A stretch of DNA of 64,000 bases. It comes from Globomyces pollinis-pini (taxonomy: Eukaryota; Chytridiomycota; Chytridiomycetes; Rhizophydiales; Globomycetaceae). The DNA is taken from assembly GCA_025399215.1 (NCBI GenBank), contig MU621095.1, forward strand, positions 4,828 to 68,827, read 5' to 3'. Under the pieces are notes generated by a model. That model was not told where the DNA came from. It saw only the letters and a list, made by a program, of their open reading frames with translations, and did not search any database. The translations under genes were made by a program, and so were the position numbers. Each line of letters begins with the position of its first letter. Within the stretch, counting starts at the first letter, position 1. This document shows, piece by piece, positions 12,201 to 21,863 of this stretch.

Positions 12201-12707
12201 CAGGCAAAACAAAAATTCAGAAAACTTGATTTCTCTTATTGTATTCAAGTCTCTGATGATACACTTCGCTTGTTTACACAGCCGTTATCACGATTAGAAT
12301 GGTTATCCGTTAGACATTGTCACAATATGACAGATGGTGTCTCTATTCACCTCTCCAAAGAAGCAAGAAAGTTAATGTTCCTCAATGTGACAGGGTGTTC
12401 GAAAGTTTCCGACAGTCTCTTTGTTATATGTAAAGCAACTAACAAGAAGCTCTCTATTCATTCTGATAAAAAAGAAAGTAATTCGAAAAGGGCTAATCAA
12501 GCAATGGCTCCAGTTTGCTTCGAAGTAAGAATGTGTGACATTTTTACTAGTGGGCCCAAACAATTGATGGATTCCGGATTCTTGAAAAATGAAAATCATA
12601 AACATTTGGATCTGAACATTAAGAGGTTCATCAAAAGTAGAGCCAGAGTTTCTTATCAGTCGATGAAGCAACGGAACGCAAAGCAAGCTGGTACAATTTC
12701 ACAATAA
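9251..12707 (+). CDS. Four-cNMP-domain / F-box / LRR protein
   Basis: A 1081-aa protein in nine exons (introns 9386-9413, 9478-9503, 9577-9605, 9823-9852, 10312-10336, 10778-10801, 10910-10936, 12028-12049). The N-terminal ~580 residues hold four cyclic-nucleotide-binding-like domains, each with a FGE cassette: GAFFGEIAVLYSIPRTVSC, GCFFGEVGLFQKANIRTSTV, SYFGEVSLFYDVNRTATV, GDFFGEIGIIQGLRRTETV. An F-box follows (LQIVISKLSFRDMVHLRCVC, about residue 665), then cysteine-type leucine-rich repeats of the AMN1/FBXL kind (LDLTDCEQLTDRCLKWIS, LNVSHCSKFTG, LSVRHCHNMTDG). F-box proteins usually recruit substrates to SCF ubiquitin ligase; cNMP domains sense cAMP/cGMP. Nucleotide-controlled substrate choice is inference. 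The basic Ser/Lys-rich tail has no recognised domain. Confidence 0.85.
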
Positions 12708-12759
12708 ATAAATAATTAATCAGCTCTCGAAAATGAATATATTCTTTTGACTTTAGTAA

Positions 12760-14906
12760 CTAATACCTCTTATCCTCAAACTCATCCACATCACCCATAG
12801 GTCCTTTCGGTGGAATATAAGTAAACCCTTCAAACTTCATATCTGTATGTGATTTTTCATTCTTGTTTCCAATTATATGCTTTAGTGAACATTCATCTAC
12901 AAGTTCAAAATGAGAAGTGTCTGATTTTCCATCTAAAAGTTGTGGAATAAATGGAGGTATAGAATATTGCAAATCATCCCATTCAAATGATGAAAACCAA
13001 CTATGAGATTTAATATCGCTTGCATCCCCTTCTTCTAACATGCAAGACTCTAAGGATTCGCGGTCGTTTGAAGGAATACGGAGTATCCTTCCTCCCAGTC
13101 GTTTATCTTCAGCACAAAGTAACTTTCTAATGAGATCTTTTGCCTTCTCCGAGACAACCGGAGTTGGAGGAAACACTAGCGCTTGCTCCCAATTCAATAT
13201 TTTCTTTTTTGTAACTGATGAACTACTTGAAGAAAATGCTGGATACCCAAAAAGCATTTCAAACAGAATGACTCCTGCTGACCACCAATCGCAAGATTTA
13301 TCATAGCCATTACCTCTCAAGACTTCTGGGGCTACATAATCGTTTGTTCCTACCACCGAATACGCCGTATGTCTTCTCTGTGCAGGTTCTGGCGAACTTG
13401 GAGAAATGACCTCGCTTTGATCCGCCATTACTATGGCATTAGGAGATGACCGAGAGTCGCTTGCCAGTCCAAAATCTGCTAGTTTTAGGTGGCCCGAAGA
13501 ATCAAAGAGGAAATTATCTGGCTGAAAACAGTTATTGTTTGCAGTAAAACAAACCTTAATATCACGATGAATCATTCCAAGCTTATGGACTTCTTCTATA
13601 GCCAGCACTATTTCGGCTAATGTAATTAGTTTAAATGATTTACCAAAATAATGTCTAGCAAAAGATTCACTAAATATATCTTTTTTAATGAGCAATCCAA
13701 GTAAATCTCCTCCTGGCATATATTCTAATACAAAATATAGATATTCTGGATCCTGAAAACAATAAACTAATTTCACAATCCATTCACCAAGTTCTGAAGC
13801 AATAGATAATAGAATACGCTCATTTTTAACATGACTTTCTTGATGCTTTTCTACTGTAATTGATTTTGTCAAACATTTCATTGCAAATATTTCTCCTGTT
13901 GCCTTTTCCCGAACTGATATTATTAATAACTATAAGAACTCTACCTAATCTTACTACACCAAATCCTCCATGTCCTAAACAAGTTAGATTATGTATTATC
14001 CAAACCAATGGTCTTGATGACTTCGAAATCATTTACAGACATTTTTGCATTTTTATGTCTTGAAGTTGCAGATTCCTTATTAATAAATTCTTGCTTTAAT
14101 GCTTTCTTTTCATCCTCGCTGATCATTTCATTCATTTGCTGGGCCAATGCTTTACGTCTGGCCGTAGTAGTTTTAAATGTAAACAAGTTTGATAAGACAG
14201 AATCTAATTTTTGTGAAAACTTTGTCTGTTTTTTTGTATCATTTGATTCTATGGAAAGTTCAGGAATACTTTCATGTCCAATTGTAAGAGATCTGATATT
14301 GCTTAGGTTGGACAATGTTACCGTAATGATTGAGATACTGGGGAAGTGGGATTTTTAAACCCAACTTTCATCGGTGAGTTGTCCATATGTTGTACATGTC
14401 TACTATTTTAGATAATTGTAAAAATCACGTAAAATTTGTCGGTGTGGAAATTACTATTGATCCTTTTTTTTTAGTGTTCTTCTTTGTAAGGTCCTGTTCA
14501 GATTTGTATTTTGACTCTAGATCTAAAGTTCTAGCTTTCATGGCTACCTTTATCAATGGATTTATTTGATCCTAACAAGACTTCGGCAGACCTGAAAATT
14601 TAGAACGACAAAACAATACGCTAATTTTCTTAATCGATCTGATATATTCGCTTCTGATTTATTAGTGGTTGATAGATTGTCTTTAGACACGGTTGTCTTT
14701 CTATTTAGATTGGATGGTTGTGATGCTGGTGCTGGCATCTCTTCGACACGTACACCTTTTTTATCAATATGTAATAAATGGCTAAAAACTTTAGATTTTT
14801 TGGAATGGAAACTACCTAAATCCAGCAGGTTGAGATATTGCGTCCTTATTGAATTTCTTTTGAGCCATTTGGAAAAATTATTGAACAATGGATAACCAAA
14901 CCACAT
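12760..14906 (-). CDS. NDR/LATS-family AGC kinase with N-terminal CRIB motif
   Basis: Predicted 635 aa in nine exons. Kinase features: GHGGFGVVRL (P-loop), AMKCL (VAIK Lys), PGGDLLGLL, HRDIK followed after a 33-nt intron by PDN, ADFGLAS, a long insert before the activation loop RRHTAYSVVGTNDYVAPE, and the hydrophobic motif FEGFTYIPP. The stretch RRKALAQQMNEMISEDEKKA is the NDR/LATS MOB-binding region. Upstream exons encode ISTPTNFTHVQHM (residues ~133-145), matching the CRIB consensus ISxPxxFxHxxH for Cdc42/Rac binding. They join the kinase by introns 14592-14619, 14517-14547, 14400-14428 and 14293-14321. A kinase-only model could start at the ATG at 14386, but no stop intervenes in the longer spliced model. 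ATG 14906 is directly preceded by an in-frame TAA. Confidence 0.85.
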
Positions 14907-14973
14907 TTACACCTCACATGACATTCCACTTATGAAAAAGAATATATTTATTATTATAACTAATATGATAGAT

Positions 14974-16570
14974 TCATTCTTTGTATCGTTTAGTTTTTTT
15001 GACCTTCTTCCAAGCTCTAGTAGCATAGAATAGTTTTATATAGTGACTCTCTATCTTTTTAACATCATTATCCATAAATATTCGCTCGCTTAATTTAAAC
15101 TCTTGCATGGTGTCTGATTGAACTAACATGTTAATGCTCTAATAGTTACCAATGTGACCCTTCAAGTATTTCAAAATCAATTCACGTTCCTCAGGAGTTA
15201 AGCATGGAGCAGCTTCTGTGATTTCTTGTATTTGAGTTTCAGTTCTAACATCTGGTCTGTTACTTGGTGATTGTAATTCATTTTCTACTGGTACATCGGT
15301 GACAACAGGTGGAGATACCAAAGAATTTGTTCTAGATTGATCTGGTGTAATCTTCACCCTTTTAGCAGATACTATTTTAAGAATTCGATTGAAAATACCA
15401 TCTGATTCAGAAACTCTCCTCTTTCTGTCCTTTTCTTTCTCTCTTTTCGCTTCTGCTGCCAATCGCTTCTCTTCACGCTCTTTCTCTTTTGCCTCTTTTT
15501 GTGCCTCTCGGTTAGCCTTTGCACCTAATTAAGGTTAATCACAATTATTACTTACTTTGTGCTTTCAGCTCTTTCTCATTCTTCAAATCTTTAATGTTAA
15601 AAAAGTTACAATCTTTCTTACCTTGTTCAGCTTTTTTCTGAACATTTGTTAATGCCTGTAATTCATCAAAATCCAAAAAATTTGTTAATTTTTCTTTTTT
15701 GTACTTTCCAGGCCGTGCTGATTTGATTGCTGCAAAAGATGACGGTTTGCTTGCCGGAATAAACAAGCTAGTTGGTGCTCTTCGAGGGGGTATCGTAGGA
15801 TTAGATAACGGTGGTGTGATTGATCTAGTCGCTATAATGTTGGTAAAAATTTATTTACTTGATAAAGAGTAATCCATCGAGTCTCCTATTCCATAAGACT
15901 GAAGTCTTTCGGTTTCTGTGGGTAAAGTAAAATCCGATTTATAAACAATTTTGGATTGAGACTGAAAGCCAACAGAAGAAATATCCAGTTGAGATTTAGC
16001 TGAAAGGTATAGAATTTCCTCTGGGAAAACACCGGAGGAGTTATCTAAAGATCAAACAAAATAATTAGCCTACAATTGGAAATGAATCTATTGGTAAAAT
16101 CAGACACTTCTGGTACTGAGTCTAGGGCCTGCAAGTTGATACAGCTATCTACAGGTACTGTGCTCATCAACTTTGCGATTAGAGATATGTAAGAATTTGA
16201 ATCGTGAGAAGCTAGTTCGATGAGCTAAATTCCATTAGAGAGTAATTTGGTTACCTGCTCAGCAGGAGGTCTAATAAGTTCTGTCATCCTCTTCCTTGGT
16301 AACAATGATAAAAGAAAACCAGCTCTCACATTGTCCATTTCAGTTAATGTTGGCCATCTGGACACCACGTCCAATAAAATTTTTTCATCCAAGTGAACAG
16401 TAACTGAGTCGTGAATTTTGAAAGCGAATTTAAAATTGTTTACGAAATGCTGAAATACTTTGTCATATTCCGAGATATTAGAATCATCTGTGTTCATGAT
16501 AACTCTAAGAAATTTGTGATTCTTTTTATACTCTTCAAAGTGTGGCACTAAGCCACATGGTCAAGCCACT
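14974..16570 (-). CDS. NELFA: Negative elongation factor A (NELF-A/WHSC2)
   Basis: Subunit of NELF, which stabilises promoter-proximally paused RNA polymerase II. Predicted 476 aa in seven exons. Alignable to animal NELF-A: NVRAGFLLSLLPRKRMTELI, then LIELASHDSNSYISLIAKLM and STVPVDSCINL (animal IIQLASLDSDPWVLMVADIL), a Pro/Ser/basic middle with NFLDFDELQ (animal KLLDISEL), and the C-terminal FKLSERIF ... LFYATRAWKKVKKTKRYKE (animal IKLSEHTED ... YATGQWTRLKKYK). The N-terminal reading frame has no ATG until 16497, unless a 22-nt intron (16548-16569) is removed. Splicing that intron joins an A at 16570 to TG and creates the start codon. If that intron is wrong, the start is 16497. Stop lies 67 bp from the CRIB-kinase ATG. 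Confidence 0.8.
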
Positions 16571-16812
16571 TTTGTTGATATTGGTCTTTCAAGGTCTCTC
16601 TTACGACTTTTACTTTAAGTAATATTTATTTTACTAGTTTATATATGTATAGAATGAGAATTAATAGAATTTGTAATGTTGATTGTTGTATATGAATTCA
16701 TCCATAAGTCACCTTTACTTGAATACAGTAAGAGAATCAGTTGTTTTGATTTGCATAAATTTCATGTTTTGATTTTTATGATGCTAAAACTTTTATAAAT
16801 TTCTTTCTTTTG

Positions 16813-17178
16813 ATGCCAAAACCTAAACGAAAACCACTCGCAACAAAAAATACAAATCAACAAAATACTGACAAACCTATCATCACTAAAAAAAAACAAA
16901 TTCAAAAATCATTAAAATCTACTGTAAATAACAAAACAATTGATGATATTAAAAAACACAAGAATATACAAGGAATGGGTAATCATTCCTCGGATCCATT
17001 TGGATTACTCTCAAGTAATAAAAATTTCAAGATATTAAAGAAGGAACCAAAGATATTAGAACAAGAGAATACTATATCATCTGATGAAGCAAGTATTGAA
17101 TCTTCAAGTAGTGATTCATACACTGATGACATTCAACCAAATTCTGATCATTTTTCTAAAATCAAATTCATTCATTGA
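16813..17178 (+). CDS. Hypothetical lysine/serine-rich protein
   Basis: Intronless 121-codon ORF starting MPKPKRKPLATKNT. The N-terminal half is Lys/Asn/Gln/Thr-rich; a short central element DPFGLLSSNKNFKILKKEP is followed by an acidic/serine tract (SSDEASIESSSSDSYTDD). No domain is recognised. Composition is consistent with a small nucleolar or nuclear protein, but that is guesswork. It sits between the NELF-A 5' end and ABCF3 on ABCF3's strand, 99 bp before the next ATG. It is more AT-rich than its neighbours, so it could be spurious. Confidence 0.4.
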   Translation: MPKPKRKPLATKNTNQQNTDKPIITKKKQIQKSLKSTVNNKTIDDIKKHKNIQGMGNHSSDPFGLLSSNKNFKILKKEPKILEQENTISSDEASIESSSSDSYTDDIQPNSDHFSKIKFIH

Positions 17179-17277
17179 TTTCATTCTTTTTTTTATAAAT
17201 AAAACAATCAATCTACTTTCATTTTGTTTTGTTTGATATTAGAAATCAAAAAAAGAAAAAAAAAACTTCAATCCAAA

Positions 17278-19641
17278 ATGCCTTCAAAAGTAGAAATTGA
17301 ACAACTTATAAAGACTACTACAAATGCTCTCGATAAAGACTTGATGGATTATGTTTGATCTTTGTTGTTTCTTAAACCATTTAGGCATTATCCTACTTTG
17401 ACGATAATTCAAATGACCTTTCAAGAGACGGTATTCATGACTTTCTATCGCCTTTATTGATGGAAATCGATGTTCCTGACACTGATATTATGCAGTTATG
17501 CGATTCTTTGGCAGCATTAAACCCAGAGTATAAACAAGACGATGAAGTTCAACAGTTAAATACAGCTATTCAGATGCATTCGTCTACTTCAAATACGGTA
17601 ACCTTTGGAGCAAAAGCTGGGGATATTCGTCATGGTCAATCTAATCGTGGCCCAAATCAATCAACTGTAGACCAACGTAAATTACGAAATGCAGAAAAGA
17701 AGATTGAAGAAAAGAGAAAAGCTAGAGGATTATATAATGGAGAAGTTATTCCAGAATGGAATCCTGGAATGGCCCCATCAATGGTTGTTAATCAAGCAAA
17801 GCATAACATTTCTGCGGATTCAAGAAGTAAAGATATCAGACTTCAGGATTTCGATATTCAATTTGCTGGAAGAAAAATTCTTCAAAATGCTAGCTTATTG
17901 CTTGCAAATGGCAGAAGGTATGGTTTGGTCGGAAAGAATGGTGTTGGAAAATCAACTTTGCTAAGAGCAATCTCTAATGGAGAACTTTATGTCCCACCTC
18001 ACATTCGTGTCCTTCATGTTGAACAAGAAGTAAATCATATACCATGTTTAATAGTTTCAGATTATTGGTGATGATACTCCAGCACTTACATCGGTACTTC
18101 AAGCCGATGTTGAAAGAGAGAAACTACTGGAAGAAGAACGCACTATCAACATTAAATTAAATAAGGCTTCAACTTCGGTTGAAGAGAGCGCAGAATTGAG
18201 TCAGAGAATGAAAGTTGTATATCAACGGTTGGAAGATATTGAATCAGACAAGGCTGAATCAAAGTAAATCCCATTCACTAAAAAGTAGGGCCTCGGCTAT
18301 TCTCAATGGACTTGGATTCACACCTGCGCAACATCAAGCTGCCACCAAGACATTCTCGGGTGGTTGGCGAATGGTAAATCTTTTATTGGTATAATTTCTA
18401 GCGTTTAGCGCTTGCACGTGCTTTGTTTTGTCGTCCTGATCTTTTACTTGCTGATGAAGTCACCAACTATCTGGAGTAATTCAAAATTTGCTAATCATAA
18501 GTTTCCCTGCTGTAGTATGGCTTGAAAACTACTTCTTGACATGGTCTGCAACTATTTTAGTTGTGTCTCACGATCGTTCATTTTTAGATACCGTAACCAC
18601 AGATATTTTACATTTACACAACAATCAACTTGATGCATATAGAGGAAACTTTACCTACTTTGTTGGAACAAGAGCTGAAAAGAGAAGAAATCTAATTCGA
18701 GAATATGAAGCACAAGTAATGCAAAGACAGCACTTACAAGATTTTATTGATCGATGGCGATATAATGCCAAACGTTCTGCACAAGCGCAAATGAAAATTA
18801 AAATATTAGAAAAAATGGGACCGCTCCCAGAAATACCCAAAGATGATATGGAAGGAATGGGTGAAGGGCAAGAAAGTTTATACTTCAGATTCCCTGAACC
18901 AGAAAAATTATCACCACCAATTTTACAGATGAATGAAGTTACATTTGGATATACAAAAGAGCGTACCATTTTGAGAAATGTATCGTTTGATGTTCAAATG
19001 GACTCCAAGATTGCCATTGTTGGACCAAATGGGGCTGGTAAATTTTTATTTTTTGTTTATTAGAATAGGTAAATCGACACTCATTCATTTATTGACTGGT
19101 GAAAACAAACCCAATTCGGGTATCTCACATCGACATGGTAGACTACGTCTTGCCTTGTTTTCACAGCATCACGTTGACCAGTTAGAATTATCATCATCAT
19201 CTGCAGCATTTTTAGCCAAGAAATTCCCTGGGATGTTGGAAGAAGACTATAGAAAAATATTAGGTCGGTTCGGTTTGACAGGTATGACTGCAATGCAACC
19301 TATCGGTACCCTTTCTGGAGGACAAAAGTCGAGAGTCGTTTTTGCATGGATGTCAATGATGAATCCACATATCTTGGTTTTGGATGAACCTACCAGTATT
19401 TATTTAAATTAATCTTATATTAGGTCACTTGGATATGGACTCTATTGATGCGTTGTCTGCAGCATTAAGAGAGTTTAAAGGAGGAGTCTGTATCGTTTCG
19501 CACGACCAACAGTTCTTGGATGCTGTTTGCTCAGAAGTATGGATTTGTGATGGAGGTTCGCTTAAGTTGTTTGAAGGTGCTGCTGGAAATCCTCAAGGTG
19601 TTGTACAACAGTATAAGGCATCATTGCTTAAAGATGAATAA
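17278..19641 (+). CDS. GCN20: ABC-F ATPase GCN20/ABCF3
   Basis: Soluble twin-cassette ABC protein of the Gcn20/ABCF3 group; in yeast Gcn20 works with Gcn1 to activate Gcn2 on ribosomes. 720 aa, eight exons (introns 17353-17384, 18030-18060, 18264-18288, 18374-18401, 18476-18501, 19038-19068, 19396-19423). Seen: family N-terminal region with HNISADSRSKDIRLQDF, Walker A GKNGVGKSTLL, signature TFSGGWRMRLALARALF and SHDRSFLD; then second Walker A GPNGAGKSTL, signature TLSGGQKSRVVFAW and SHDQQFLD. Oddity: the first-cassette Walker B/D-loop reads DEVTNYLD rather than DEPTNHLD, and the second reads DEPTSHLD. The ATG follows an A-rich leader. Confidence 0.95.
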
Positions 19642-19690
19642 ATCTCTATAAATCAAATAGAAAAAAAAAATAGAATGAGTATAAAAAGAT

Positions 19691-21838
19691 TTATTCATCC
19701 AATGGAGAATCATCTGCTTCTGGGTTATATCTTTCCATTTCAATAATAATCTCACAATGATTAGTATGTGGGAATAGATCCACCGGTATTACTTTAGTTG
19801 GCTTAAATGCTAATCCTTTGAACTTTCCAGAAGTTGGTCTACATAGACTGAAAAAATTAGTAACAAAAATCTTTTACTCGACCAAATTCTGCATGGAATT
19901 TTGCATATCACAAGCAACAAAAACAATGTGTTTTAGAGAACTATATGCTCTAATATTTTTAATAACACTGTGATGTAAGCCAGCACGTGGAGGATCCAAT
20001 ACAGCAATAACTTTATCGTTTGGGGAGACTGAACTTTTGAAGACCCCATGAATCATATCTTCTACTTTTCCAGCGAAAAATTCAATATTTTTCAATCCTA
20101 AAATTTAACAAAATGACGGTCATACCATTTGCTTCTGCATTCTTTCTTGCGTCAATAACAGCAGACTCGCACATTTCAATTCCAATGACCTTCTTTACGT
20201 ATGGAGCAAGTGAAATACCAATAGTACCAGTACCGCAACATAGGTCCAATAGGATAACCCCAGGACTAGATGCACCAGAAGAAGCTTTAGCATCATTTTG
20301 GGCATCTTCCTTTAGAGCCAGCTGTGCGTGTGTTTGACTAATTTGGCCGATGGTACTGTATAAAACTTCAGCTCCTTTTGTATTGACTTGAAAAAATGCA
20401 CCAGGCGAGATCTCAAAGCTAAAAATGTAAGGATGGACGTTTTAATTAATACCTTAAGCCCAGCAAATTTTCAGTGATAGTTGGTGTTCCGTCTAATAAT
20501 TCCATTTTGACACCCTCTTTAAATCCGAGAAACACATCCGAGGTTTCCTAAAATATTTAAAACGCTAAATTTTACCTGCCAGTGAAGTGAGTGGATAGGG
20601 CATCCTTTAGAAATTGATTCGGCCAAGACAAATGTTTTGAAATCTGTTTTAAGTTTTTCCCTTTCTGCATCAGATAAACCTTCTGGATCAATTTGTAATG
20701 CAACTAAATTTTGATCGGTACTTTGCGTTCGTACAAGCGCAATTCTAAAAGTTCCAGTTTTGGTGAATTTATCATATGGGTTATAAGGAGAGCTACGAAT
20801 AAATTCCTTGGTTTTAGGATAAAAAGAGGTAAACCTGAAGGATATTTGATATTAGTTTTGCTTGAGGTGACACGTGTAAACAGACTTGAGGACTTAGTAC
20901 AGTGGTCATCCCTTCTTTGAAGCAACCTAACAAAAATCCAATTGTTTTATTTCCTTCCAGGTCGTATCCAAACGAGAATTCACATTTGTTTCGATAGCCA
21001 TTTACAGTTGGGGATGCCAAAATGTCTGATACTGAAGTGATAAGTCCATTATTTTGCTTGGCCTCACTCTTGAGATAATTTAATTGATAAAGAGCGCGTT
21101 GTTCAGAAGTCATTTTTGAAATACGTTCTAATAATGGTAAAGCTTCTACATCTGGGTCAAGGTTGGAGTTGAAGTTCCTCTTTGGGAAAAACTTTCGCAA
21201 TTCATTAGTCAATTTTTTAACAAGACTGACAACATTTTGTTTTTTAGATTCCAGTTGATTCTCATATGATTCTCTCCACACTATTCATACATTAATGAAT
21301 CAATCATAAGTACATGGTGTAACTTGGTCTTGAATTTTCTCATCAGGTGTTCGTCCATCATCAACCCATTCTCTTACGTGAGATTGTCCACTTGTGTCCC
21401 TAACAATGGCTTTCTCTACTTTCACTGTCATTAACTTTTCTTTGTAAGTTTGGTTGGACAGTTTTTCCATAGCAGCTCGGAGCTCATCATTTGATTCAAA
21501 CTCTACCACAGCAAAATCTTTCTAAATAATTAACTCTGCTTGTTATTGTTTATACCTTTGGAATACATTTGACTTTCTTTGGAGTAAGTGCATACGACTT
21601 TAAGAGTTTTTCTACATCCTAAGCAATTAATAATACCATGGGATTTACTTTTCTGCAAATGAACTTTCCCAGATTTCCTAAGCGAAGTTTTGTCATTTGA
21701 ACGTCTGGACTATCCGCTTCCGCTTTTACTTCAATTTCCGAGTCAACTTTTTGATGCTTGATTGCTACTAGGATCATCAATGACATTTCAACACCAACCT
21801 GCTTCAATCTCTTCTTCAGCTGCTCTCTTTTCTGACAT
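19691..21838 (-). CDS. TRMT2A: tRNA (uracil-5)-methyltransferase TRMT2A
   Basis: SAM-dependent enzyme making m5U54 in tRNA. 623 aa in ten exons with 28-34-nt introns. N-terminal RRM-like domain (KLRLGNLGKFICRK ... DFAVVEFESNDELRAAM), then the TRM2/RumA core: VTPLWRESYENQLESKK, YRNKCEFSFGYD, SPGAFFQVNTKGAEVLY, LLDLCCGTGTIGISLA (SAM site), VLDPPRAGLH and VDLCRPTSGKFKGLAF with VDLFPHTNHCEIIIEMERY. The catalytic-Cys region reads FVACDMQNSM where animal enzymes have VSCNP; the nucleophilic Cys is kept. Start codon only 25 bp from the divergent CDKAL1 start; stop 49 bp from the ABCF3 stop (convergent). Confidence 0.95.
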
Positions 21839-21847
21839 TTGTTTAAC

Positions 21848-21862
21848 TTTTTTTTTTTTTTT
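21848..21862 (+). promoter_or_regulatory. 15-nt T tract in 25-bp shared promoter
   Basis: An uninterrupted run of 15 T lies in the 25-bp gap (21839-21863) between the divergent start codons of TRMT2A and CDKAL1. It is the only distinctive sequence in the gap. Poly(dA:dT) tracts exclude nucleosomes and act bidirectionally in fungi, so it is a plausible shared promoter element; transcription starts may lie inside the coding regions. Confidence 0.5.
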
Positions 21863-21863
21863 A

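Noticed and set aside
14008..14358. 116-codon plus-strand open frame opposite the kinase
   Set aside because: Antisense to conserved NDR kinase exons and hydrophobic only by mirror composition; no splice or family support.
16813..17178. SLX9- or Rrp-like nucleolar protein call for the orphan ORF
   Set aside because: Only compositional similarity; no diagnostic residues, so left as hypothetical.
18655..18969. 104-codon minus-strand open frame in ABCF3
   Set aside because: Shadow of the conserved ABC-F coding strand.
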